Positions 7,699-15,949 of a stretch of DNA of 57,668 nucleotides are shown here, piece after piece. A program made the translations under genes and the position numbers. The DNA comes from NIOZ-UU35 sp964344175 (GTDB lineage: Bacteria > Chloroflexota > Anaerolineae > Anaerolineales > UBA11858), in NCBI GenBank assembly GCA_964344175.1, contig CAYFMI010000018.1, forward strand, positions 1 through 57,668, in the 5' to 3' direction. The stretch's first letter is position 1. Every line of letters begins with the position of its first letter. Under the pieces are notes generated by a model that did not search any database, was not told where the DNA came from, and worked only from the letters and a program-made list of their open reading frames with translations.

Positions 7699-8742
7699 TT
7701 ACTCTGTTTTGGGCTTAACGCGCCAGGCCTGAATTTTCTCTGTGGCCCAGTAATAAACTCCAGAAAGACCAGCCGGGTAGTAGATCATCACCAGGATCAT
7801 TAAGATGCCGTAAATTACCATGTGTAAACCGGGCAAATCCGTCAGGTTCGAGCGCAGGTATTCGATGAAGAATACGAAGGGGAAGGCAACGGCGATGCCG
7901 CCCCACAGACTGCCGCGCCCACCAATGTACGCAATGGCTAACACTTCCACTGTTTTGGACGTGTGCATGAGTGTCATGGGAGTCAGTGAGCCAAAGTAGT
8001 GAGCGTAGAACCCGCCCAGCCACCCGGCAAAGAAAGCCGAGACGGTGAAGTTGAAGACGCGGTATTTGGTGGGGTTAATGCCCGAGGCACGGGCTGCGTC
8101 GATGTTTTGGCCGATAGCTCGGAAGGCCAATCCATAATTTGAGTTGGTGATCAATTTTAGCGTGATGTAAATGATAACCATCATTGCTAGAATGATGTAG
8201 AAGTATTCCCGGTTGCCTGTGCCTCGCTCAAGCAGACTGACGGGGGCCATTCCCAGTGGGCCGCGTGTCCACTCTGTCATGTTATTGACGATGCCCATCA
8301 AGGCAATGCCCACAAACCAGGCCATCACCGCGGCGAAGATGCCCCTCAGGCGTAGAGTCAACATGCCGAGTAGCAGCCCCACAGCCCCCGCGACGAGCGC
8401 TCCTGCCCAGATACCAATCCAGGGAGAGAGGCCAAACTGCATGATGATTGTCGGGCGAGTATTTGTCAGCATCCCCGATGTGTAGGCCCCCAAGCCCAGG
8501 AGCGCGGCGAAACCAAAGTTGACCACGCTGATGAACCCGGCGGTGAAATCGAAGGCCACGGCCTGAGCCGCCAGGAATGCGCCCATAATCATCCAGCGCA
8601 GAATGTGTTCTTGGTCGAAGGGCGAGAGAAAGGGTAGCACGGCGATGATGATGAGTAAGCCCAGCCCCAAAGGGTTGAAGCCAAAGCGGTTGAGAAGAGC
8701 TGCAATGCGTTGATAGGGGGTTGAGTTAGTCGCGTTATTCAT
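7699..8742 (-). CDS. livM: ABC transporter permease, LivM type
   Basis: This 347-residue membrane protein has about nine hydrophobic segments. It contains the LivM-type signatures NFGFAALLGLGAYTSG near residue 75, GYRAIGQN-like FRAIGQNIDAARASGIN and the EAA-like loop region before AIAYIGGRGSLWGG. It forms the membrane channel of a hydrophobic-amino-acid/amide (HAAT) ABC importer with LivH. The frame opens at a GTG (8751), but ATG 8742 has GAGGAG about nine bases upstream and is chosen. It follows livH by 14 bases in the order SBP-livG-livF-livH-livM. The substrate is not fixed by sequence; HAAT systems take branched-chain amino acids, amides, urea or related zwitterions. The catabolic neighbours suggest a methylated amino acid. 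Confidence 0.92.
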   Translation of the reverse strand: MNNATNSTPYQRIAALLNRFGFNPLGLGLLIIIAVLPFLSPFDQEHILRWMIMGAFLAAQAVAFDFTAGFISVVNFGFAALLGLGAYTSGMLTNTRPTIIMQFGLSPWIGIWAGALVAGAVGLLLGMLTLRLRGIFAAVMAWFVGIALMGIVNNMTEWTRGPLGMAPVSLLERGTGNREYFYIILAMMVIIYITLKLITNSNYGLAFRAIGQNIDAARASGINPTKYRVFNFTVSAFFAGWLGGFYAHYFGSLTPMTLMHTSKTVEVLAIAYIGGRGSLWGGIAVAFPFVFFIEYLRSNLTDLPGLHMVIYGILMILVMIYYPAGLSGVYYWATEKIQAWRVKPKTE

Positions 8743-8756
8743 AGAATGCACTCCTC

Positions 8757-9809
8757 TTATTGTTCCTGTACGCCTTTGACTTCACTGCCAAAGAGGCCTG
8801 AAGGTGCTAACAGCAATACGAGGATCATGACGGCTGTTGGGATAACGGTTTCCCAGGTAATTGTGAAGAAAGTCTGGGTAGCTGTTTGCAGCAGCGCTAC
8901 GATGAAGCCGCCCACAATTGCCCCAGCGATATTGCCCAGGCCGACCAGCATGACTACGTACCATGCAAAATAAAGGGGTTTCAGTCCTACGGTAGGGTAG
9001 GCCTGGAACATGAAGAGCAGGGCAGCCCCGGCGATTGCCGCAGTGGCTGTGGAAAGGGCGAAGGTTAGCGTTTGAATGAAGTCTAGATTGATGCCAACAA
9101 TTTGTGCGCCGGTTTCATCTTGAGCAACAGCACGAATGGCCCGGCCCGTGCGTGTGCGGCGCAGGAAGAACCATAAGATGCCGATTGTGACCATAGCGAT
9201 GAAGAATGCGACCAGACGGTCGACCGAGAGACGCGCCCCCAGAAATTCGAGCGGCTCGACATCCCAATACTTTGGGATGCCGCGAAAATTAGGCCCGATG
9301 GTCAGCGTGGCACCGTTGGTCATCACAAAGGATATGCCCACGGTGAGCAAAAAGGCGTTCATTACCCAACCCGAGCGTGTACGGTGGCGAAGTGGAGCAA
9401 AGATCAGGCGTTCGATGATTACACCAAGTACAGCTCCGACCAGGCCCGCCGCGATGATGCCGGCAAAGGGGGCCAGGGCGTGCAGCAAGGGGCTGGGGTT
9501 ATCTCCCAGCGATTCCAACAATGGTGTGAAGACGAAGTAAGCTACATAGGCGCCCACCATAAAAGATTCACCATGTGCGAAGTGCGGAATATTCATCACG
9601 CCGAAAACCAGCGCCAAACCAACGGCGAGCAAGGCCCACATACCACCAGCGACGAAGGTGTTAATGATTTGTGAGATGCCGCCCTTGTAGCCGACGATTA
9701 TCAGCAAGAAAATGGAAAAGACGCTCACAATGAAGAGGGGCAGGTTATCTTTAATACGAGACATCAACGTTTGTTGTGACGTTGATGCTGCGCTTATTTG
9801 AGTTGCCAT
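8757..9809 (-). CDS. livH: ABC transporter permease, LivH type
   Basis: This 350-residue permease has a hydrophilic N-terminal leader (about 25 residues) and then multiple membrane segments. The LivH signature GLALVFGVMNIPHFAHGESFMVGAY (quoted in part) lies near residues 63-88. The cytoplasmic EAA-like loop FLRRTRTGRAIRAVAQDETGAQIVGI contacts the ATPases. The ATG at 9809 has AGGAG seven bases upstream. It pairs with LivM to form the channel of the HAAT importer. The leader before the first membrane helix is longer than usual for LivH and its role is unclear. Confidence 0.92.
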   Translation of the reverse strand: MATQISAASTSQQTLMSRIKDNLPLFIVSVFSIFLLIIVGYKGGISQIINTFVAGGMWALLAVGLALVFGVMNIPHFAHGESFMVGAYVAYFVFTPLLESLGDNPSPLLHALAPFAGIIAAGLVGAVLGVIIERLIFAPLRHRTRSGWVMNAFLLTVGISFVMTNGATLTIGPNFRGIPKYWDVEPLEFLGARLSVDRLVAFFIAMVTIGILWFFLRRTRTGRAIRAVAQDETGAQIVGINLDFIQTLTFALSTATAAIAGAALLFMFQAYPTVGLKPLYFAWYVVMLVGLGNIAGAIVGGFIVALLQTATQTFFTITWETVIPTAVMILVLLLAPSGLFGSEVKGVQEQ

Positions 9810-9860
9810 AGGATTTCTCCTTCTACGAGAAAATCTTGATGATAGACAAATGTATCGTTT

Positions 9861-10565
9861 CTAGATGCCCAGATAGGCGTTGCGAACGTGATCGTTCTCT
9901 TTGACCTCGCGGCTGGGGCCTTCCATGACAATACGACCTTGCTCTAGAATATAGGCCCGGTCGGTGATTTCAAGGGTGGCATTAACATTTTGCTCCACCA
10001 GCAAAATGGTCACCCCCTGATCGCGCAGCAAGCGTAAGGCGCGAAACACGTCCTGTACCAGATTAGGCTGTAACCCCAAAGATGGTTCGTCCACCAGCAT
10101 CAACTCCGGATTAGACATCATGCCGCGGGCGATGGCTAACATCTTGCGTTCACCGCCACTCATCGTGCCGGCGAGTTGTTTTTTGCGTTCTTCGAGGCGC
10201 GGAAATAGTTCGAAGATAAAATCTAACGTTTGGAGCTGTTTTTCTTGATCGTGGACGGCATAGGCGCCAAGAAGCAAATTCTCTTGCACGGACATATCGG
10301 TGAAGAGATTCAGTTTTTCGGAGACATAGCTGATCCCCAGGCGACTGACTTCGTGGGGTTTCAGCGCGTTAATTAATTTTCCTCGAAACAAAATCTCCCC
10401 GCTTTTTGGCGTAATCAATCCGGCAATGGTTCGTAGGGTGGTGGATTTCCCAGCACCGTTTGGGCCGACCAGGGCAATAAACTCTCCTTCATCAACATGT
10501 AGATTCACATCCCACAAGACTTGGAGAAAATCATAACCGGCATTTAGGTCTTTTAGCTCAAGCAT
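9861..10565 (-). CDS. livF: ABC transporter ATPase, LivF type
   Basis: This 234-residue ATPase has Walker A GPNGAGKSTT, the signature MSGGERKMLAIARGMM, Walker B LMLVDEPSLGL and the H-loop segment VEQN typical of LivF. It energises the HAAT importer together with LivG. The frame can be opened upstream to 10583, but ATG 10565 (MLELKDLNAGYDFL) gives the normal N-terminus, has GAGGAGG in good position, and overlaps the livG stop by eight bases, indicating translational coupling. Confidence 0.93.
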   Translation of the reverse strand: MLELKDLNAGYDFLQVLWDVNLHVDEGEFIALVGPNGAGKSTTLRTIAGLITPKSGEILFRGKLINALKPHEVSRLGISYVSEKLNLFTDMSVQENLLLGAYAVHDQEKQLQTLDFIFELFPRLEERKKQLAGTMSGGERKMLAIARGMMSNPELMLVDEPSLGLQPNLVQDVFRALRLLRDQGVTILLVEQNVNATLEITDRAYILEQGRIVMEGPSREVKENDHVRNAYLGI

Positions 10566-11292
10566 GGGGGACCTCCTCTTCACCTAAGTAGGCCTCGATG
10601 ACTTTGGGATTGGAAAGGACTTCGTCTGGTGTCCCTTCGGCGATGGTGGTGCCATATTGAATGACCATGACTTCATCGCATATCCCTTTGATGAGGCGCA
10701 TAATGTGTTCGACGGCGATAATGGTGATGCCAGTATCACGAATGCGTTTGATCAATGCCATGATCGATTCGAGTTCTCCGGGTGTCAGGCCTGAGGCAAG
10801 CTCATCTAGCAGTAAGAGTTGGGGCTGGCAGGCATATGCGCGGGCAAGATCAAGCCGTTTGAGTTGGACAGCGTTTAAACGCTCTGCAGGCGTGTCGGGA
10901 GGTTGCGAAAATTCTACGAATTCTAAAGCTTCATGGGCGCGCTGCTCTGCCGATTTAGCTGCGCCATCTGTAGCACCAAAAATTGCCCCGACTTTGACAT
11001 TTTCGAAGACGGTTAATTTGGGAAATGGGCGTGGAATTTGGAAGGTGCGGGCCATGCCTCTGCGGCACATAACATCGGCAGGAAGCCCGGTGGTCTCTTT
11101 GCCTCTGAAATTTACCAATCCCGAAGTTGGGGGAAAAGACCCGGCAATGGCATTCAGGAAAGTTGTTTTGCCGGCTCCGTTTGGGCCGATCAGGCCATAA
11201 ATCTGGCCTTCTTCAACCCGCATGGAGACAGCATTTACGGCGGTCAAGCCGCCAAATCTTTTGGTGACTTCATTGGTATCAAGTATCATCAT
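10558..11292 (-). CDS. livG: ABC transporter ATPase, LivG type
   Basis: This 244-residue ATPase has Walker A GPNGAGKTTF, a LivG-like long helical insert (GATDGAAKSAEQRAHEALEF), a degenerate signature region (LNAVQLKRLDLARAYA) and Walker B LLLLDELASGL. The H-loop is in VEHIMRLIKGICDEVMV, a LivG hallmark. The frame runs up to 11469, but that extension crosses the terminator-like hairpins at 11345-11395 and 11437-11463. The start MMILDTNEVTKRFGG at 11292 has GAGAGG upstream and is preferred. In the signature region LNAVQLKRLDLAR replaces the usual LSYGQQRRLEIAR, which may weaken the ATPase. Confidence 0.92.
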   Translation of the reverse strand: MMILDTNEVTKRFGGLTAVNAVSMRVEEGQIYGLIGPNGAGKTTFLNAIAGSFPPTSGLVNFRGKETTGLPADVMCRRGMARTFQIPRPFPKLTVFENVKVGAIFGATDGAAKSAEQRAHEALEFVEFSQPPDTPAERLNAVQLKRLDLARAYACQPQLLLLDELASGLTPGELESIMALIKRIRDTGITIIAVEHIMRLIKGICDEVMVIQYGTTIAEGTPDEVLSNPKVIEAYLGEEEVPHA

Positions 11293-11344
11293 AACTGCCT
11301 CTCTACATTGTTGGGAGATACGTTTTATTGTGATAGGGAAGTTT

Positions 11345-11395
11345 CGAAAATAGGGGTGAGGGGAGCCCGGTGCGCTCCGCTTACCCCTATTTTCG
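11345..11395. repeat. Stem-loop element, copy 1 (GAAAATAGGGG family)
   Basis: CGAAAATAGGGGT (11345-11357) pairs with ACCCCTATTTTCG (11383-11395). An inner GGAGC/GCTCC stem caps the loop. It lies between livG and the binding-protein gene. A second element with the same AGGGAA-N4-CGAAAATAGGGG left arm lies at 51404-51446, so this looks like a small dispersed repeat rather than a gene-specific signal. Confidence 0.6.
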
Positions 11396-11436
11396 ATGAA
11401 AAAATCAGAGTGCTGCGTATATCCAAATAATAAAGA

Positions 11437-11463
11437 GAAGGGGTGGCAAAACGCCACCCCTTC
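11437..11463 (-). terminator. Intra-operon terminator/attenuator after the binding-protein gene
   Basis: A perfect 11-bp stem (GAAGGGGTGGC, five-base loop, GCCACCCCTTC) begins 15 bases past the stop of the binding-protein gene and is followed on the minus strand by a T-rich TCTTTATTATTT. Such hairpins between a solute-binding gene and its transporter genes usually keep the binding protein at higher level by partial termination or 3'-end protection. Confidence 0.75.
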
Positions 11464-11477
11464 AAACAAACATCAGC

Positions 11478-14021
11478 CTAAGGTTTGGGGGTAAAGTCTT
11501 GCACAGCCCACTCAGGCGGATAGATGACCTTGCCTTCACCGTCGAAGTACTGGAGGACGGGGAAGATGTAGTAACCCTGGCCAACAACGGGGTCAGGAAC
11601 GGTCTCGGCGGTAGCGGCATAATTGCTCATGACAATACCGTCGGTGTAGCTCCATTCGCCCGTCCAGAGGTTCTCTTTGACGAAGGTGTAGATCGCTTCA
11701 CTGGAGAGTTCGCCGTACTCAGCGTAGGTAGCCTCGGCAATCGCCAGGAAGAAGTTGACGCCGTCGTAAGAGAGACCGCCAGCGGATGGGCTGGGGGGGA
11801 AGCCAGCTTGAGCTTCAAACTCAGTGGCGAAGGCCTGACCTTCGGCAGTAGCCCAACCGGGGATCTGGTCGAGGACGTAATTGGCAGCCTCGCCAATGGA
11901 GTCGTACCACTCGCCAAACCACCCCATACCGTCCATGACGATCAGGCTTTCCAGCCCGACTTCGTCAGCTTGCTTGATGAAGTTGGAGACAACGGGCAGG
12001 CCGGTGCTGGTGCCTGCGATGAGGGCGGGGTTGAGGTCCTTGAACTTGTTAAGTAGGGGGTAGAACTCGGTCTGGTCGATACCGAAGTACTCTTCAGCAA
12101 CGACAGTCCAACCGGCATCTTCGAGCTGACCCTTGATGGCGCCGCCGAAGGAGCGGCCCCAGTCGGTGTCTTCGCCGTAGATGGCGACGGTCTTCTCGGC
12201 TGGGGACCACTTGCCGGTGGCAATGGCATCTTCGAGAGCCTGAACGTAGGAGATGCTCAACTTCCTGGGGGAAGGCCAGCCCTTGAACATCCAGTAGCCG
12301 TAGTATTCGGGGTCAGATGCGAAGGTTTCGTTGACGACTTCTGTTGCACCAAAGCCGAAGACATGTGGGATCTGATGTTTGGCGGTGATTTCCATCGCGG
12401 CGACCGCAACGGAACTATGCCAGTTGAGCACACCAGCCTGAATGCCGTCCTGAACAACGGCTTGCTCATAAGCCTGGGAGGCCTTGGCCGGGTCGGACTG
12501 TGAGTCGATCCAGACAACTTCGATCTTGTAAGGGCCAACCTGCCAGTTCGCTGCATCAAGCGCCATGTTTGTGGACTGCTTGAATTCATCACCGGTGCGA
12601 GCGCTTGGGCCGCTAAAAGGCCCTAACACACCCAGGGTGAACGTTTCGGTCGCTTCCATGGGTTCTTCAACCATGCTCTCGGCCTGTTCTGCGCCTTTGG
12701 GGGTAAATTCTTGCACGGCCCACTCAGGCGGGTAGATGACCTTGCCTTCACCGTCGAAGTACTGGAGGACGGGGAAGATGTAGTAACCCTGGCCAACAAC
12801 GGGGTCAGGAACGGTCTCGGCGGTAGCGGCATAATTGCTCATGACAATACCGTCGGTGTAGCTCCATTCGCCCGTCCAGAGGTTCTCTTTGACGAAGGTG
12901 TAGATCGCTTCACTGGAGAGTTCGCCGTACTCAGCGTAGGTAGCCTCGGCAATCGCCAGGAAGAAGTTGACGCCGTCGTAAGAGAGACCGCCAGCGGATG
13001 GGCTGGGGGGGAAGCCAGCTTGAGCTTCAAACTCAGTGGCGAAGGCCTGACCTTCGGCAGTAGCCCAACCGGGGATCTGGTCGAGGACGTAATTGGCAGC
13101 CTCGCCAATGGAGTCGTACCACTCGCCAAACCACCCCATACCGTCCATGACGATCAGGCTTTCCAGCCCGACTTCGTCAGCTTGCTTGATGAAGTTGGAG
13201 ACAACGGGCAGGCCGGTGCTGGTGCCTGCGATGAGGGCGGGGTTGAGGTCCTTGAACTTGTTAAGTAGGGGGTAGAACTCGGTCTGGTCGATACCGAAGT
13301 ACTCTTCAGCAACGACAGTCCAACCGGCATCTTCGAGCTGACCCTTGATGGCGCCGCCGAAGGAGCGGCCCCAGTCGGTGTCTTCGCCGTAGATGGCGAC
13401 GGTCTTCTCGGCTGGGGACCACTTGCCGGTGGCAATGGCATCTTCGAGAGCCTGAACGTAGGAGATGCTCAACTTCCTGGGGGAAGGCCAGCCCTTGAAC
13501 ATCCAGTAGCCGTAGTATTCGGGGTCAGATGCGAAGGTTTCGTTGACGACTTCTGTTGCACCAAAGCCGAAGACATGTGGGATCTGATGTTTGGCGGTGA
13601 TTTCCATCGCGGCGACCGCAACGGAACTATGCCAGTTGAGCACACCAGCCTGAATGCCGTCCTGAACAACGGCTTGCTCATAAGCCTGGGAGGCCTTGGC
13701 CGGGTCAGACTGCGAGTCGATCCAAACCGGTTCAATCTTATATTGACCGATTTGCCAACCAATGGCATCAAAGGCCATCGTCGCGGATTGCTTGAATTCA
13801 TCACCGGTGCGTGCGCTTGGGCCGCTAAAAGGCCCCAAAATACCGAGTTTGAATACTTCGGTAGCTTCTTCCGCAGGTGCAGCCTCTTCGGCAACTGCCT
13901 CTTCCGCGGCAGGTTCTTCAGCAGCGGGTTCTTCAGCTGTAGGCTGGCAGGCACTCAAAATGAGTGCTAGTGAAAGCAGCAATGCCAGAACAACAAAAAT
14001 ACTCGATCGCTTGAAATTCAT
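11478..14021 (-). CDS. HAAT-type substrate-binding lipoprotein with two tandem binding domains
   Basis: This 847-residue lipoprotein has a signal peptide ending LILSAC (Cys25 is the predicted lipidation site). An acidic AEEP-rich linker follows, then two complete type-1 periplasmic binding (Peripla_BP_6) domains at about residues 57-445 and 461-847. Each begins GxLGPFSGPSARTGDEF. The usual length is about 400-450, so this is a full in-frame duplication with a 404-codon period. The domains differ in their first 45 residues (FDAIGWQIGQYKIEPVW versus LDAANWQVGPYKIEVVW) and are otherwise identical, so both should bind the same kind of ligand. The start at 14021 has AGGAGGAG. It is the first gene of the livG-F-H-M operon and probably feeds it. 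The substrate is not determinable here. Confidence 0.93.
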   Translation of the reverse strand: MNFKRSSIFVVLALLLSLALILSACQPTAEEPAAEEPAAEEAVAEEAAPAEEATEVFKLGILGPFSGPSARTGDEFKQSATMAFDAIGWQIGQYKIEPVWIDSQSDPAKASQAYEQAVVQDGIQAGVLNWHSSVAVAAMEITAKHQIPHVFGFGATEVVNETFASDPEYYGYWMFKGWPSPRKLSISYVQALEDAIATGKWSPAEKTVAIYGEDTDWGRSFGGAIKGQLEDAGWTVVAEEYFGIDQTEFYPLLNKFKDLNPALIAGTSTGLPVVSNFIKQADEVGLESLIVMDGMGWFGEWYDSIGEAANYVLDQIPGWATAEGQAFATEFEAQAGFPPSPSAGGLSYDGVNFFLAIAEATYAEYGELSSEAIYTFVKENLWTGEWSYTDGIVMSNYAATAETVPDPVVGQGYYIFPVLQYFDGEGKVIYPPEWAVQEFTPKGAEQAESMVEEPMEATETFTLGVLGPFSGPSARTGDEFKQSTNMALDAANWQVGPYKIEVVWIDSQSDPAKASQAYEQAVVQDGIQAGVLNWHSSVAVAAMEITAKHQIPHVFGFGATEVVNETFASDPEYYGYWMFKGWPSPRKLSISYVQALEDAIATGKWSPAEKTVAIYGEDTDWGRSFGGAIKGQLEDAGWTVVAEEYFGIDQTEFYPLLNKFKDLNPALIAGTSTGLPVVSNFIKQADEVGLESLIVMDGMGWFGEWYDSIGEAANYVLDQIPGWATAEGQAFATEFEAQAGFPPSPSAGGLSYDGVNFFLAIAEATYAEYGELSSEAIYTFVKENLWTGEWSYTDGIVMSNYAATAETVPDPVVGQGYYIFPVLQYFDGEGKVIYPPEWAVQDFTPKP
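11521..12494 (-). repeat. 974-bp direct repeat, copy A (C-terminal binding domain)
   Basis: By eye this stretch is base-for-base identical to 12733-13706, offset 1212 bp. Outside it, similarity drops sharply to roughly three quarters of positions on the promoter-proximal side. The sharp edge suggests gene conversion or a very recent unequal exchange. Confidence 0.9.
12733..13706 (-). repeat. 974-bp direct repeat, copy B (N-terminal binding domain)
   Basis: This is the partner of 11521-12494 within the same reading frame. Identity includes synonymous positions and a seven-G run, so purifying selection on protein alone cannot explain it. Confidence 0.9.
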
Positions 14022-14470
14022 TCGTTACTCCTCCTGTCAGAGTATGTTGAAATATGGATCGAAAATTTATGGGGTGGGGGAACTGGTCTTACAAACACCT
14101 CCTTTCAAAATTCGTGTGCCGGTTAGAATGATGATTGGTACATATCTATCCGACTACATTTTAGAATTGCGCTGTGCCTGATTCGATAGAACAAGGTGTG
14201 CCGCGCAACATACAGGCCAATGTTAGAGCGTGTGCATTTGTTGGCCTGCATCTTGAAATCGTTTTTGAAGTGAGTTTATTCTTATGCCATAAAGCACGAA
14301 AAATACTGAATCGTATAATGTTCCTGTTGATTATGCGGATGCGTTTTATAAGAAGAAAAGTTGTTTTGCATGCCATCTATCCAGGACTATTTTATTGCAT
14401 GACTTTCCTTAACTGATGGGGAGAACTGCCAAGAAAGATATTGGTAGCGTGGATGACAGATATGCTTTGC
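14022..14470 (-). other. Long 5' leader of the binding-protein operon, no gene seen
   Basis: The promoter at 14471-14509 implies an untranslated leader of about 450 bases. It holds the ribosome binding site AGGAGGAG of the binding-protein gene and a second AAAGGAGGTG about 80 bases upstream that opens no useful frame. No known riboswitch pattern was recognised. The short frames on both strands lack support. Confidence 0.45.
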
Positions 14471-14509
14471 ATATATCACTAATATATCAGAAGGTATATC
14501 GCTTGTCAA
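14471..14509 (-). promoter_or_regulatory. Consensus promoter with three spaced TATATC repeats (candidate operator)
   Basis: On the minus strand TTGACA (14509-14504) and TATATT (14486-14481) are 17 bases apart, a near-ideal sigma-70 promoter for the transporter operon. On the plus strand ATATATCA occurs at 14471-14478 and 14482-14489, eleven bases apart, and a third TATATCG begins at 14495. They cover the spacer, the -10 and the start point, so a bound protein would repress. The 12-mer TTCTGATATATT recurs in the promoter at 1734-1762. Confidence 0.7.
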
Positions 14510-14637
14510 TTAAGGGAATTGTTTTTTATGTATTTTTCACGCAGATTTAGAGAAATGTCAGTTTAGAATTGTTTGAAACCAGACATTTGACATATTGAAT
14601 TCGGGGCTCTCTTGAGATATCTGGTTGCTTTTTGCGG

Positions 14638-14643
14638 TACAAT
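14638..14643 (+). promoter_or_regulatory. -10 element of the btu operon promoter
   Basis: TACAAT lies about 20 bases before the cobalamin aptamer. The best upstream -35 is TTGAGA (14612-14617) at a long 20-base spacing, so the promoter is assigned mainly by position. Confidence 0.4.
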
Positions 14644-14663
14644 AGCAGAAAATCGAAATAAAC

Positions 14664-14830
14664 TAGCGTGCCTCAACCCCCGGATGGGAAGGTACGGCGA
14701 TTAGCCTAAGCGAAGCCGGTAAAGTCCGGCGCTGTCCCGCAACTGTACGGTTCGTCAATCGTCAACTTCTTTAGATAGCAATCGTATTATGACGAGTTCG
14801 ACAAACTTAGCCAGGTCGCTCATGCTAGTT
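14664..14830 (+). ncRNA. Cobalamin riboswitch aptamer
   Basis: The conserved core is clear: GAAGCCGGTAAAGTCCGGCGC (stem from 14712, quoted in part) followed by GCTGTCCCGCAACTGT (14730-14745, the B12 box) and a closing AGCCAGGTCGC (14809-14819). The less conserved arm between 14750 and 14800 differs in length, as is usual. With the terminator at 14892-14916 it should stop transcription of the downstream importer when adenosyl- or methylcobalamin is plentiful. The 5' boundary is approximate. Confidence 0.92.
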
Positions 14831-14891
14831 TTTACATAGCCTCGAGGAAGGTAGATATGTGCGTTTGCAGGCCAGTGGCTTGTTACTTCAG

Positions 14892-14916
14892 CCTCCTCTT
14901 CAAGAGGAGGTTTTTT
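14892..14916 (+). terminator. Riboswitch expression-platform terminator
   Basis: CCTCCTCT (14892-14899), a three-base loop and AGAGGAGG (14903-14910) are followed by six T. The 3' arm AGAGGAGG is also the only plausible ribosome binding site for the btuC start at 14924, so the same hairpin could hide translation initiation as well as end transcription. Confidence 0.85.
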
Positions 14917-14923
14917 AGTAGCA

Positions 14924-15949
14924 ATGATACATAAGCATCCGTTTATCATGCTTTTTATGCTTTTATTTTTGTCGGCACTCTTGAGCATTGCGTTGGGTGC
15001 TGTGTTTATTCATCCCCGTGTAATTCTAAATATCATCTTGACATCAATTCCCCTGTTAGATGTACCCCAAAGCTGGCCGGCATCCTTTGCAGTGATTATC
15101 CTCAAGGTGCGTTTACCACACGCAATATTGATCGCCATCACCGGGGCAACTCTGGCAGGTAGTGGAGCGGCTTATCAGGGGTTGTTCCGTAATCCGCTTG
15201 CCGATCCATATATCATCGGCGTAGCCTCGGGGGCAGGTTTGGGCGCCGTGGCAGTGATGGCATTGAATTGGCCGCAAAATTTACTGGGCTATTACTGGAT
15301 TCCCGTGGGGGCTTTTGTTGGAGCCTTATTAACCATGATCGTTGTGTATAACCTGGCACGCGTAGGTAAAATGGTTCCCCTTACAACATTAATACTGTCG
15401 GGGGTGGCCGTTGGCGCCTTTGCTTCAGCATTGACTTCCTTTTTAATGCTCAACTCGAACGATCATGTATATAGGGCGCTTTCTTTTATGCTGGGAGGCG
15501 GCACCATGTCTGGCTGGCAGCCGGTATTCGCCGCGTTACCTTACATGGCAGTGGGAGTCATTTTATTGGTTTTTTCAGGACATACCCTAAATATCTTGCA
15601 ATTTGGGGAAGAGCAAGCCAAACAATTGGGCTTGTCGGTGGAGCGCGCCAAAGTGTTGATTATCCTGATAGCTTCGCTTACTACGGCGGTGGCGGTTTCA
15701 TTCTCGGGTGTGATCGGTTTCATCGGCCTGATTGTTCCGCACCTGGCGCGCATCATCTGGGGGAGTGACTATCGCAAACTAATTCCCTTGTCTATTCTGG
15801 GGGGTGCCAGTACGTTGCTTCTGGCCGATGTGCTGGCGCGTGTTCTTTTGGCTCCCCAAACATTGCCGGTTGGCATTGTAACTGCCCTGGCTGGCACACC
15901 CTTCTTCTTGTGGATCCTGCGCCGGGCGAAGAGTGAGGTATTTTGGTAA
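14924..15949 (+). CDS. btuC: Cobalamin/iron-siderophore-type ABC permease (BtuC/FecCD)
   Basis: This 341-residue membrane protein has about ten hydrophobic helices and FecCD-family signatures: LPHAILIAITGATLAGSGAAYQGLFRNPLADPYIIG (residues about 67-102, quoted in part), GGGTMSGWQP and the late GVIGFIGLIVPHLAR. These form the ATPase-contact and gating regions. The cobalamin riboswitch directly upstream assigns the substrate as a corrinoid. Corrinoid uptake fits the corrinoid-dependent methyltransferases on the other side of the intergenic region. No BtuF binding protein is present in the window; it must be encoded elsewhere. The start at 14924 uses AGAGGAGG at a long 13-base spacing; ATG 14948 is a weaker alternative. 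Confidence 0.92.
   Translation: MIHKHPFIMLFMLLFLSALLSIALGAVFIHPRVILNIILTSIPLLDVPQSWPASFAVIILKVRLPHAILIAITGATLAGSGAAYQGLFRNPLADPYIIGVASGAGLGAVAVMALNWPQNLLGYYWIPVGAFVGALLTMIVVYNLARVGKMVPLTTLILSGVAVGAFASALTSFLMLNSNDHVYRALSFMLGGGTMSGWQPVFAALPYMAVGVILLVFSGHTLNILQFGEEQAKQLGLSVERAKVLIILIASLTTAVAVSFSGVIGFIGLIVPHLARIIWGSDYRKLIPLSILGGASTLLLADVLARVLLAPQTLPVGIVTALAGTPFFLWILRRAKSEVFW

Noticed and set aside
11499..13268. Pairs of identical plus-strand frames (185 residues each) inside the binding-protein gene
   Set aside because: They are antisense shadows repeated only because the sense gene is duplicated.
14022..14160. Short leader frame after AAAGGAGGTG upstream of the binding-protein gene
   Set aside because: The possible GTG overlaps the Shine-Dalgarno itself and the TTG is followed at once by a stop.
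14471..14501. Spaced TATATC repeats as a CRISPR-like or satellite array
   Set aside because: There are only three short units over a promoter, so an operator is the better reading; no CRISPR array was seen anywhere in the window.
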